A stretch of 53,863 nt of DNA from a virus: IMG/VR virus record IMGVR_UViG_3300025910_000011, positions 1 to 53,863 of that record. One strand, given 5' to 3'. The notes under the pieces were generated by a model, which saw nothing but the letters and a program-made list of their open reading frames with translations, was not told the origin of the DNA and did not search any database. Position 1 is the stretch's first letter. Every line of letters starts with the position of its first letter. The position numbers were made by a program, and so were the translations under genes. Positions 30,678-39,264 of this stretch are shown here, one piece after another.

Positions 30678-33600
30678 TGTCTGATCTGCTTCAAATTTTT
30701 GCCGAGCCGTTGGCGACGGAAGATGGCCTGCTTGTTGATACTGTAGTTGCACGTAGCAGAAACCATCCAATCGTTCCGCCGAAGGTTCCTCCTTCCTCAT
30801 TAGTTCAGCACAAAGCCCTTGACAAGCCACACAAGTTCGGCTGTTTGATGCTGCTTCTGCCTCAAGACGTCACCAAGGAAATTACTGATTGGGCAATCGA
30901 GAACGTCCCTGATGTTCACCTGGGACCGGGCGGCCGTGAATTACGCAGCCATGTTACCTGCGCCTACGGATTCGAGGATGATGCGGGGCTGACGGATGAA
31001 TTAAACAAATTAATGAGTCGCAACGGCCCCGTTACCATCGCGCTGTCCGCCCTGTCGATTTTCGAGGGAGACAATCCGGACGGAACGCCGCTCAAGATCG
31101 ACGTTACATCACCGGAATTGATCGCATTGCATGAGGCCATCGCGGGGACGTTTCCGCTGCCAGGCAGCAAGTGGCCGGATTTCAAGCCGCACCTTACCCT
31201 GGCATTTCTTCAACCTGAAGTAGCTGCGTCCTACGTTGGTCTGCCTGCCCCGTTCATTGGCAAACAGGTAACGCTGACACAAGCAGAATACAGTGCGGCC
31301 GACGGCACAATGACGCCGATCCCGCTGACGTTTCTACCGATGTTTGGTCGCAAAGCTGCGCCGACACAACAGCATGCGGCCGGCGTGCCATTCAAAGGTC
31401 CGTCCGGCTCTTGGTTCATGGTCGATCCCAAATCCAATCGCGTTGTTCCCACAAAAGCACCCGGCAGTCAGCAACAACAGTCCGCCCCCAATGCTCTGCA
31501 ACAGGAAGAACCGCAGGAACCGTTGCCTGCGGAACAGGCGGACGCGACCGGCTACAACTATACCCCTGAAGAAGCGCAGGCCGAGAAGAAGTGGCAGGGG
31601 GAATACGCTGATTACGCACTGAAGAACAAGGGGCAGGAACCCGAACCGGGTTTGTTCAAGCGCTTTGTGACGGGCCTCATCAATCCGATCCTGTCCACGT
31701 TGGAACATCTGGCAGAATTGTCAGCCAAGGTTGGGGTCAAGGAAGGAGAAGAGGCAGACGCTCGCATTGATGGGATGCTGAATCAACTCAACCCCGCCGG
31801 TAAGGGCAAGGTCAATTTTTTCGCAACGCTCATCCTGACGCTGTTGTTTGGTAAGGACAAGGTAACTGCGTTGTTGCAGGAACAGGTTGCGAAGAAACCG
31901 AAGCCGCCAGAAACCACCCCGTCATTGCCCGAACAGGCTGACGCAGAAGAGAACGCACGCGAAGCGGCCAAGGAAGAGGAAACGCTGCCGCCCGAACAGA
32001 AGCCCGCAGCAGAAGCACAGGCGGCTGGCGGACAGCCCGAACGTCCCAAAAGCCCATTACGCGCTGACCAGCTGCCACCGGCTGCGGTAGGCGCTGCGCT
32101 GGCCGATTGGGTGCGGGATTATCGCGGGCAATGGCTGGAACTGGCCATGTCCCCACAAGACCTGGCCAATTGGGATGCGGCATTCGACGATCCCAACACA
32201 ACCGATTCCGTTCCCGAACCGCCGGGATGGGTAGACCGTCATCCCAACTGGCAGGAAGAGGAACAGAAAAAGCGCAGTCAACGTCCGGCTGACTGGTATC
32301 CATCAGCAGAAGAATATCTGGACAATTTGTCAGATGAGGAACGTCAGCGACTGAAAGATGAGTTCAATAAAGAAACGGGAGGCGCAACCAAACCCGGTTC
32401 GTTTGAGAAGTGGGTTCAGCGGCGTCGCAATGAACAAAAAGATGAGGCCAAACAGCAAAACACCAAGATAGAAACAAAGCCCACAACTAAGGTAGATCAG
32501 CCTGAACAGCGCCCCAACGCCGATCTTGATGAGATCATGCAGCAAAAGCCGTTGCAGCCGCCCAAGGTGCCACCAGGCAAGCTGCGACACAATCCCGATC
32601 TGGACGACGTTTTTGGCAAGGGGCTGAAGGCGCTGTCCTGGCTGAACAGCAACAACGGCGGGGCATTGGTCGAACCGCCAGCGCAGAAGCGAACGACGAT
32701 CAAGCTGCTGCGAGCGAAATACGGCCGCAAATCCGTTGGTACTTGCAAGCCCGGCGAACGCTCTGATCTAACTGGCTGCACTCCTGCGTCTGGCCATCCG
32801 ACCGGAAAACCCGCCCTGCAACCTCCCGCAGTTCCGCCCATCCCCGGCATTCCTGCACGATTGAAAAACGTCGTCAGCAAGGGCTATGCAAAAGCCAAGC
32901 AGATCGTCGCAGCGTATACGCAGGCACTGGACGAAGCCACTGACGTGCTGGTCATTCGCGAAGCCAAGCAGATCAGCGCCAAACTGAAGAATCTTACGCA
33001 GGCGTTCGCTACCAAGGTAACAGATCGTTACGGTCGCGTAGGCGGTGTTTGCGTGCTGGCATCGGGGCAGATGCTGGGCTGGGGAACGTTTGCGGCTGGT
33101 AGCGCAATGGGCGTTCCGCTCTGGCTACCCGGTTCGAGCATCTGGGGCAGTTTGCCCGGTGCGGCGGTAGCGGAAGTGCTACTGCAAACGACACGCATGG
33201 TTCGCGGTGGCAAGGCGTTGACGCCGGCCGATGATACACGCAAACTGACACCGGAACTGGCCGAACGTTTGTGGAATGAGTTCATCGCTGATCTGATGCC
33301 AGTCTATTTCGCGGAATTGAAACGGGCTGGGGTGCTGCCCAACACTGGCGAAAAGCAGATGACGTATCAGACGAAGGATCGCAACGTTCCATGCAAACAG
33401 GGCGAAACTTCCGAACAGACAGGCTGCATTCCAGCGTCAGGTGATACCAAGAAGCCCCCTGCAAAAACGAATAAAGTAGGGGGGAAAGCACCACCAAAGA
33501 AGGTCGCGAAGCCCGCAGCCGTCCGGCTGGAAATGACCGCGGCCCGGCGAGAAGGCGAAGGCAAGGACGCGAAAATCGTGTTGGCAGATGGACAACCTGC

Positions 33601-34579
33601 TCCAGCACATATTACACCCGCGATGGTCCCGCCCGGCTGGGTTGATGTACAGGTCAGTACGGACCCGAACGCTGATGTACTGGTTACAGCGCGGGACGCC
33701 AAGGGCAACACGAAAACGGTCTACAGCGACAAATGGGATGAGGGGGCCGCTGCTAGAAAGTTTGCCCGCATCCACGATTGCATGCAACAAGGTCCGGCCA
33801 TCGCCGCACAGATTCAACGGGACCGGGCTGATCCGAAGAAAATGGATTCCGCCGATTGCGCCTGGCTGATGAATGTGCAGGGGACGCGGCCCGGTAGTGA
33901 AGCGGACAATAAGGGTGTCGGGCATCTGTTCGGGCAGCCGCTAAGTACAGAAAACGTCGTGCTGGGTGAACCGGACAAACAGGGCGTACCGTCGGTAACA
34001 TTGAAGGTCGGGAATGAGGAAATCCCGATTCGCGACAAGAAGGCCCGCGCCGAAATTGCCCGTCGTGTCAAGCAGGGTGATTCATTGGAGGATACCGGCT
34101 ACTGGCTGAAATCGCATGGGGCGACGACGCTGGAAGGTCGCAACGTGGTAGTAACGGGTGCCGGCGTACTGCTGCGATTCATGGGCAAAGAGTCCGTTTG
34201 GCACGAGCACTACGTTCGCGATCCAAAACTAGCTGAGATGCTGAAAGAACGCAAGAACGCTGCGGGGAACCGTGGTAAGTTGTTCCCTCGTACCAACGAT
34301 GCCAAGGTGAATGCTTACGTCTCTTCACTAGACGGCGGCAAGTTTACGCCGAAGGATTTGCGAACGCGCCGTGGTACTGAAATGGCATTGAAAGAAATTG
34401 CCCGCCGAGACGCACCGCAAACTGAGAAGGATTACAAGAAGACTGTCATGGAGATCGCCGGCATAGTGTCTGGTGTGTTGGGCAATGAGCCAGCTGTTTG
34501 CCTATCTACTTATATCAGTCCGGTAGTGTTCAGCGGCTGGCGCGCCGGGTTGGTCGCGGCGAAGAAAACAAGCGTCTGA
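30677..34579 (+). CDS. Polyprotein: 2H phosphoesterase plus type IB topoisomerase
   Basis: 1300 residues, ATG 30677 coupled to the previous stop. Domain 1 (about 45-220): two H-x-T motifs, HVTCAYG (92-94) and HLTLAFL (172-174), the 2H phosphoesterase signature. Middle: charged linkers, PPKVPP motifs, a piece of capsid N-arm (KALSWLN...NGGALV, from Lys651), Cys motifs at 690 and 906. C-terminal (about 970-1300): type IB topoisomerase with AHITPAMVPPGW, TARDAKGNTK, ATTLEGRNV, GK, FTPKDLRTRRGT and the catalytic Tyr1279 in TYISP. The last 22 codons are a recoded copy; the original end survives at 35414. Probably packaged and ejected with DNA. Confidence 0.75.
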   Translation: MSDLLQIFAEPLATEDGLLVDTVVARSRNHPIVPPKVPPSSLVQHKALDKPHKFGCLMLLLPQDVTKEITDWAIENVPDVHLGPGGRELRSHVTCAYGFEDDAGLTDELNKLMSRNGPVTIALSALSIFEGDNPDGTPLKIDVTSPELIALHEAIAGTFPLPGSKWPDFKPHLTLAFLQPEVAASYVGLPAPFIGKQVTLTQAEYSAADGTMTPIPLTFLPMFGRKAAPTQQHAAGVPFKGPSGSWFMVDPKSNRVVPTKAPGSQQQQSAPNALQQEEPQEPLPAEQADATGYNYTPEEAQAEKKWQGEYADYALKNKGQEPEPGLFKRFVTGLINPILSTLEHLAELSAKVGVKEGEEADARIDGMLNQLNPAGKGKVNFFATLILTLLFGKDKVTALLQEQVAKKPKPPETTPSLPEQADAEENAREAAKEEETLPPEQKPAAEAQAAGGQPERPKSPLRADQLPPAAVGAALADWVRDYRGQWLELAMSPQDLANWDAAFDDPNTTDSVPEPPGWVDRHPNWQEEEQKKRSQRPADWYPSAEEYLDNLSDEERQRLKDEFNKETGGATKPGSFEKWVQRRRNEQKDEAKQQNTKIETKPTTKVDQPEQRPNADLDEIMQQKPLQPPKVPPGKLRHNPDLDDVFGKGLKALSWLNSNNGGALVEPPAQKRTTIKLLRAKYGRKSVGTCKPGERSDLTGCTPASGHPTGKPALQPPAVPPIPGIPARLKNVVSKGYAKAKQIVAAYTQALDEATDVLVIREAKQISAKLKNLTQAFATKVTDRYGRVGGVCVLASGQMLGWGTFAAGSAMGVPLWLPGSSIWGSLPGAAVAEVLLQTTRMVRGGKALTPADDTRKLTPELAERLWNEFIADLMPVYFAELKRAGVLPNTGEKQMTYQTKDRNVPCKQGETSEQTGCIPASGDTKKPPAKTNKVGGKAPPKKVAKPAAVRLEMTAARREGEGKDAKIVLADGQPAPAHITPAMVPPGWVDVQVSTDPNADVLVTARDAKGNTKTVYSDKWDEGAAARKFARIHDCMQQGPAIAAQIQRDRADPKKMDSADCAWLMNVQGTRPGSEADNKGVGHLFGQPLSTENVVLGEPDKQGVPSVTLKVGNEEIPIRDKKARAEIARRVKQGDSLEDTGYWLKSHGATTLEGRNVVVTGAGVLLRFMGKESVWHEHYVRDPKLAEMLKERKNAAGNRGKLFPRTNDAKVNAYVSSLDGGKFTPKDLRTRRGTEMALKEIARRDAPQTEKDYKKTVMEIAGIVSGVLGNEPAVCLSTYISPVVFSGWRAGLVAAKKTSV

Positions 34580-35333
34580 AAGGCCAGCCCCGTTTGATCC
34601 TGTGGTGCAATGTGCTGTAGGAAAGGCCGGTATGGGCGCACCATTCGAGCAACGTCTTGGTTTCGCCGTTGATTGTGACGGCGGTCTGTTTCGTGAGCAC
34701 TCTTGCTGGCGTGGTCAATGCTTCTGCGACAGTCCAGCCTTTGGAGAGTCTGCCCCTAATGACGCCGGACGGAAGCCCGACGATTTCAGCCCATTCTGCA
34801 AGACATTTGGTCTTTCCATTATGTTCAATCAGGTGGTTGCGTTTCTGATTTCTTGCTTGTTGGGTATCGGTAGCCCAGCGACAGTTGCCCGGTTCGTAGT
34901 TACCGTCGCTGTCGATGCGGTCGATGGAATGACGAATGGATGGACGCGGCCCCATGTCAGCCAGAAACGCTGTGAAAGAGTCCAGCCACCTTTGGCAAAC
35001 TTTGATGCCCCGTTGACCGTAGCCGGGACATTCAGGGTCGAGGCATCGTCGTTTCATGGATGTCCAACTGCTGTGGGTAGAACGGTAGTGCCAACGGGGG
35101 CCTCGTCGTTTGATGCCCCTTCTTTTTCCAAAGCAACGAATGCAGCCGGTGCTCTTGCCACTGGTCAAGTTGCCGCCATAGACGACGCCTCGGCCACCGC
35201 ATCGGCACCGGCAGTTCCAATAGGAAAGCGTCTTCCTTTTGCCCGCGTAGCTTTCGACTGTCCATTCCCCAAAGGACTTCCCAATGAGGTTTTGGAACAG
35301 TGCGTGAACAGGGATAGGGTAAGAGGCGTTCAT
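34530..35333 (-). CDS. Homing endonuclease inserted at the topoisomerase active site
   Basis: 267 residues from ATG 35333 (GGAGG upstream on the minus strand). Free-standing phage endonuclease of the SIDRIDSDGNYEPGNCRWA family: an N-terminal domain with C-R-C-R-C-G and SGKSTGCIRC, a core with WTSMKRRCLDPECPGYGQRGIKVCQRWLDSF and the SIDRIDSDGNY motif, then two helix-turn-helix-like repeats (KTKCLAEWAEIVGLPSGVIRGRLSKGW; KTLLEWCAHTGLSYSTLHHRIKRGW). It is opposite to its neighbours, and its 3' end (34530-34579) is antisense to the recoded end of the topoisomerase gene. Confidence 0.85.
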   Translation of the reverse strand: MNASYPIPVHALFQNLIGKSFGEWTVESYAGKRKTLSYWNCRCRCGGRGVVYGGNLTSGKSTGCIRCFGKRRGIKRRGPRWHYRSTHSSWTSMKRRCLDPECPGYGQRGIKVCQRWLDSFTAFLADMGPRPSIRHSIDRIDSDGNYEPGNCRWATDTQQARNQKRNHLIEHNGKTKCLAEWAEIVGLPSGVIRGRLSKGWTVAEALTTPARVLTKQTAVTINGETKTLLEWCAHTGLSYSTLHHRIKRGWPFRRLFSSPRPTRRASR

Positions 35334-35413
35334 GGTCAATTCCTCCAAAGGGCAGAACCGGCGTTGTTCGCTTGCTCTGCATAGTTTACTGAATTGGGGA
35401 ACGGATGCCAATA

Positions 35414-35473
35414 TACATCAGCCCGGTGGTTTGGTCTGGTTGGCGTGCCCGCTTGCCGAAGGAAGGTGTTTGA
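35414..35473 (+). pseudogene. Remnant of the original 3' end of the topoisomerase gene
   Basis: Reads YISPVVWSGWRARLPKEGV, stop at 35471-35473. It matches the end of the 30677 protein from the catalytic Tyr (YISPVVFSGWRAGL...). Of 12 identical residues, 7 use different synonymous codons (for example TAT/TAC, AGT/AGC, GTA/GTG, AGC/TCT, CGC/CGT). The TGA overlaps ATG 35473 of the next gene, the normal coupling of this operon, so this copy occupies the ancestral position. Confidence 0.8.
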
Positions 35474-38436
35474 TGCCCCGTTTGCCTGGAATGGAAGATG
35501 CTGATGTGTATTTCGGCGACGCGGAAAAACCGCTACCGGATTGGCGCGCCCATGTCGAAGAAGATACCGCAGACGATGATACACTATCGGACGCTGAACA
35601 CGTAGCACTGGTGGCCATGTTGGGGTTTGATCCCAATGAAGGGGAAGACGGCGATACCGAACAGCCTGCGACGCAACCGCCCAAAGTTCCGCCCAGCCCA
35701 TTTAATGACAAGTCTCTGCCAGCGCAAAATGCCAAGCGATGGGTAACGATGGGCGGCCAGGCTTGTGCCGAAGGTGAAGAGGGCGAGCACTGTGGCGGTA
35801 CGCATGTTGAACTGGACGGAGAAGGACGTATTCGTAAAGGCCCCGCTAGCACCATCGGCAAGAAGCCCGATGAACTGCCGAAGCGGAATAGCCTCAAGCC
35901 GCCTTCCATTGATTCGCTGCTGACCAATCGGCCGCGCTGGTCCCCGAATAAGCCCGCTGCCCCCAAGATCGAAAAGCCGAAAGAGGAGAAGCCCAAGGAA
36001 GAACCAGCGGCCCAAACGTCCCCAACCGAAGAACCCAAAGCACCCGAACCGCAGCCGGAAGAAACGGTACTGGACGAAACACCAAAGCAGGAAGCGTTGC
36101 CCGAACAGCCTGCTACAGAAAAGCCGGAGGACAGCAATGGCGAGCAACGAGGACCAGCAAGCGGACCAGCTGCTGAATCGGCTGGAGAAACAGGCGAATC
36201 AGTGGAGACAACGCCTGAGCGACCCGTTGATTCAGCAGCAGATACGGGACGGCCGGATGGTAGTAAGCCCACTGGTGAAGGAACTGCTCGACCTGTTCCC
36301 GCAAAAGTCGAAGTAGTCAACAAGCGGCTGGATCGCTATGAGAAGCTGTTCCGTTCCCGCGGCAATCAGAAGGTCGCCGATTGGATGGGACAGCTGCGTA
36401 ACCATATTGGCGCAGTTGGTATTGATACTGCGTTGGAATCGTTGGGCGAAGAAGTTCAGGGGGAAGGGGAAGAGGTCCAATACGGCGGTCACGATCTGGA
36501 CGGTAATGGGGACGCCAATTTCATCGAAAAATATCTGGATCGTGCGGGCATCAGCTTGATTCATGGTACGGCCCCCAGCGGTTCCAAGCGGGCCATTTCC
36601 ACCGTCTCGCAATCGACTGATGATGAAGGCTTGCACGAACGCGGCGATGAACGAGACTACTTCCCGCAACTGCAAACGCTGCGGGATAAACTGGACGAAA
36701 CACAGCATCTGCCGGGGCTGGAGAACAGTGAAGACCTTGGCAAACTGATGGGCCAGGAGTTTGGTACGGCTGTTCCTGAATTCACGCCCGATGTTATCAA
36801 GAAACTTGACGCTACCTATGGGGAAGACAAATGGATTGTCAAATCCTACGGCGACGAGGCATACGCCGGCTATGGCATCTTCTTCCCGCAGCGTATCCGC
36901 CAAATCCAGCAGGATGCAAAAAATTCCATGTGGGCCAGTGGGGGTGAATTGGCGAAGCATGGTTTTGAGCATGTCCGTGAGAAGTTGGGGGACGATGGTT
37001 TTAGAGCTGCATTGGCTGGAGAAGGCAAAACGGTAGACGATGCTTTGTTTCGCGTCGGCGACAACGTCGGCGGTCAAGAGCAGGACGTTTACTACGACGA
37101 GAAGAACGACCGTTACAACAAGATCGCCAAATCCGCCAGCGGCCAGAACGCCACACAGCAGGAATTCTTGGAACGCCACGCCGCGCTCAACGCCCTCTGG
37201 CCCGAGTTAGGCTACAAGTTCGAGGGGCAGACGCGAGACGGGAAACCGATCATCTCCATGAACAGCATCGGCGGCGAAACGCCCACGGCACAAGAGGTAG
37301 ACGACTGGCTCTGGGACAACGACTGGGAGCCGGCCGATAAGGGCTGGGAGCGCGGCGGCTACGAAGCTGCCGAAGGGCCGGATGCCTGGCGAAACCGCCG
37401 CACGGGCATTACGATCGGGGACACCCATCAGGGCAATTGGAAGAAGGTCGATAACGAGTTGGTGCCGATCGACGTGGACGTAAGCAACATCAACGTCAAC
37501 AAGCTACCCAAGAGGCTCACGCATGATCGTGTCGTAGGCGTGAAGCACAAGGACGGTGAAGTGTTTCGCTTCGGGAGTCGTAAGTACGAAAAGCTCTACG
37601 GAGACGCCCGAGCCGCTGCCGATTCGGCATGGCGAGCAGCCCCCAATGAGGCCGCAACGGCTGTATCCAAAGGCCGTTTCATGGCCTCCCCGGCGTTTCC
37701 TGTGGTAGGCATCACCAACGAGGAGCGGGCGCAGGGCATTACGTTCAAGAAGGGACAGGAAGGCCGCGTCCATATCGTCACCCGCAATGGCAAAGCAGAG
37801 ATTGTCCCGCATTCGACGTGGCTGAAGATGGAACCGATGCCAGTAGTGTTTGAGGATGATGACACAAAAGCGATGGCGCAGGCTGCGGTAGACGCGATCA
37901 ACGCGCTGCCTGAATCAGAACGGAACGGGCAGTTGTACGCTCCGGATATCGTCAAGACGACGGATGGCTACCGTGTCGTTGAGGCGAACCCAGCGAATCA
38001 AGCCGGAGCGAGCGGCTACCTCCAAGATAATCCCATAATCATAGATTCATATGTTAGTTCGTTGACTGGTCGGGAACCGGCACACGTGTCCTTCATTCGC
38101 AAGCTGCTCAGTTCGCGAAAGAAGGAAGGACACAAATCGTTCCCAATGCCACCGCTTCTGAAGTCAATGCAGGAAGGGCTTCTTATGAACAAGCACGTTA
38201 AGGCGGCTGAAGAAGCCCGTCGGCTAGAAGCCAAGTTGAAGGCGCAACGGAAGCCTGCTGTGTATACTCTGCATTGGCAGTATCACGATAATAAGCCCAT
38301 CAATGGTTGGAAATTCTCAACGCTGAGTGGTGCCGAAGCGGCGGCCGATACCTATTTGTCGGAAAATCACGAACGGGGTGTCGGTGTTTATATCGAAGGC
38401 ACAGACGGTAGCAGCAGTTTCTACGGAAGGGATTGA
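35473..38436 (+). CDS. Polyvalent virion protein with kinase-like and ATP-grasp-like domains
   Basis: 987 residues from ATG 35473 (AAGGAAGG, TGATG coupling); the frame upstream of this is a shadow. N-terminal acidic region, PPKVPPS and a KSL site (80-82), a Cys-rich GEEGEHCGGTHVELDGEGRIRKGP segment (about 100-125), then a Pro/Glu-rich linker to about 280. About 454: WIVKSYGDEAYAGYGIF. About 535-680: a domain resembling the kinase found in polyvalent phage proteins, with DTHQGNW (about 650) and LVPIDVDV as catalytic loop and metal motif. About 740-850: ATP-grasp-like, with GRVHIV and YAPDIV...VVEANPANQAG. Likely virion-borne enzymes acting on host targets at infection. Confidence 0.6.
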   Translation: MPRLPGMEDADVYFGDAEKPLPDWRAHVEEDTADDDTLSDAEHVALVAMLGFDPNEGEDGDTEQPATQPPKVPPSPFNDKSLPAQNAKRWVTMGGQACAEGEEGEHCGGTHVELDGEGRIRKGPASTIGKKPDELPKRNSLKPPSIDSLLTNRPRWSPNKPAAPKIEKPKEEKPKEEPAAQTSPTEEPKAPEPQPEETVLDETPKQEALPEQPATEKPEDSNGEQRGPASGPAAESAGETGESVETTPERPVDSAADTGRPDGSKPTGEGTARPVPAKVEVVNKRLDRYEKLFRSRGNQKVADWMGQLRNHIGAVGIDTALESLGEEVQGEGEEVQYGGHDLDGNGDANFIEKYLDRAGISLIHGTAPSGSKRAISTVSQSTDDEGLHERGDERDYFPQLQTLRDKLDETQHLPGLENSEDLGKLMGQEFGTAVPEFTPDVIKKLDATYGEDKWIVKSYGDEAYAGYGIFFPQRIRQIQQDAKNSMWASGGELAKHGFEHVREKLGDDGFRAALAGEGKTVDDALFRVGDNVGGQEQDVYYDEKNDRYNKIAKSASGQNATQQEFLERHAALNALWPELGYKFEGQTRDGKPIISMNSIGGETPTAQEVDDWLWDNDWEPADKGWERGGYEAAEGPDAWRNRRTGITIGDTHQGNWKKVDNELVPIDVDVSNINVNKLPKRLTHDRVVGVKHKDGEVFRFGSRKYEKLYGDARAAADSAWRAAPNEAATAVSKGRFMASPAFPVVGITNEERAQGITFKKGQEGRVHIVTRNGKAEIVPHSTWLKMEPMPVVFEDDDTKAMAQAAVDAINALPESERNGQLYAPDIVKTTDGYRVVEANPANQAGASGYLQDNPIIIDSYVSSLTGREPAHVSFIRKLLSSRKKEGHKSFPMPPLLKSMQEGLLMNKHVKAAEEARRLEAKLKAQRKPAVYTLHWQYHDNKPINGWKFSTLSGAEAAADTYLSENHERGVGVYIEGTDGSSSFYGRD

Positions 38437-38504
38437 TGTTCTATGAACTTGCCTTCTCCCTCAATTGGAATCTCGATCATGCGATGCGTGATGTAATGCT
38501 CTAA
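38436..38504 (+). CDS. 22-residue micro-ORF coupled to the polyvalent gene
   Basis: ATG 38436 overlaps the previous stop (TGATG), with GAAGG just upstream. Encodes MFYELAFSLNWNLDHAMRDV and two more residues. The coupling geometry is that of real genes in this genome, but there is no other support. Confidence 0.3.
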   Translation: MFYELAFSLNWNLDHAMRDVML

Positions 38505-38537
38505 ACTGCCTCAGCAATGCCAGTGGAGGGTGCGGCG

Positions 38538-39245
38538 ATGGAACCACTGACGGTACGGCAAAATCATCTGGTACGCAAGAATTTCGGTCTGGTCGGCTGC
38601 ATCATCAAGCAACGCCTGCGTCGTAATGATCCGTTCGTTCATCGCCTGGAATGGGAAGAGAACTACCAAAACGGCGTGCTGGGCTTGATTGCTGCCGCCC
38701 AGCAATTCGACCCCACCCGCGGCTATCAATTCAGCACCTACGCCGGTCGTGTCATTGTGCGCTATCTGACGTTACTGGCCGCACGAACCTGTCTACCGGG
38801 CTGGCCCGCCTACCTGTTCCAGCCACACGCATCAACCAAATCTCTGAGCGAAAAAGAACGGGGGCGCTGGGAGCAACGCCATGCGGCGATGCTGCACCAG
38901 CTGGCTACCGAACCACAGGACGAGATGGACGCCGCGGTCGCGTCCCGCCTGATCGACGATCTGCCGGTGGATCATCTTGAGTGGGAAGATGAGATCACCT
39001 TGCTGCATTCCCGTTTGCAGCTGCTAACGCTTCCGCAGCAGCAATCGGTGCAGTCGTACTATTGGGATGGGGAGACTGCGAATACAATCAGCGTGAAGGC
39101 TGGCGTGACCAGAGAAACGATACGACAACGGCTGCTGAGTGCTGTGAATACGCTGCGGGAAGCCTATGGCCTGCCACGCATTCGACGGAAGCGCAGGAAA
39201 AAGACGGTTTCCCTAGACGAAAACCCCGCGTCAACGTTAGGCTAA
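38538..39245 (+). CDS. Phage RNA polymerase sigma factor (sigma-70 family)
   Basis: 235 residues from ATG 38538 (GGAGGG upstream); ATG 38517 is the alternative. Region 2: NHLVRKNFGLVGCIIKQRL...GVLGLIAAAQQFDPTRGYQFSTYAGRVIVRYL, the core RNA polymerase and -10 binding region with the typical FDP-x-R-G-x-x-F-S-T-Y. Region 4: LLTLPQQQSVQSYYWDGETANTISVKAGVTRETIRQRLLSAVNTLRE, a helix-turn-helix for -35 recognition. No region 1.1 and only a short region 3. It should redirect host RNA polymerase to phage promoters. Element C overlaps its last 12 codons, making elements A-D attractive targets. Confidence 0.85.
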   Translation: MEPLTVRQNHLVRKNFGLVGCIIKQRLRRNDPFVHRLEWEENYQNGVLGLIAAAQQFDPTRGYQFSTYAGRVIVRYLTLLAARTCLPGWPAYLFQPHASTKSLSEKERGRWEQRHAAMLHQLATEPQDEMDAAVASRLIDDLPVDHLEWEDEITLLHSRLQLLTLPQQQSVQSYYWDGETANTISVKAGVTRETIRQRLLSAVNTLREAYGLPRIRRKRRKKTVSLDENPASTLG

Positions 39246-39248
39246 TCA
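39213..39248 (+). promoter_or_regulatory. Recurrent element C, overlapping the sigma gene 3' end
   Basis: CTAGACGAAAACCCCG at 39213-39228 and ACGTTAGGCTA at 39234-39244, which encode the last residues of the sigma factor; the -10 position reads TAATCA (39243-39248) instead of TATAAG. It lies 17 bases before the 39265 gene and upstream of the protease-capsid operon. Confidence 0.6.
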
Positions 39249-39264
39249 ACAGGACGAGGAAATC

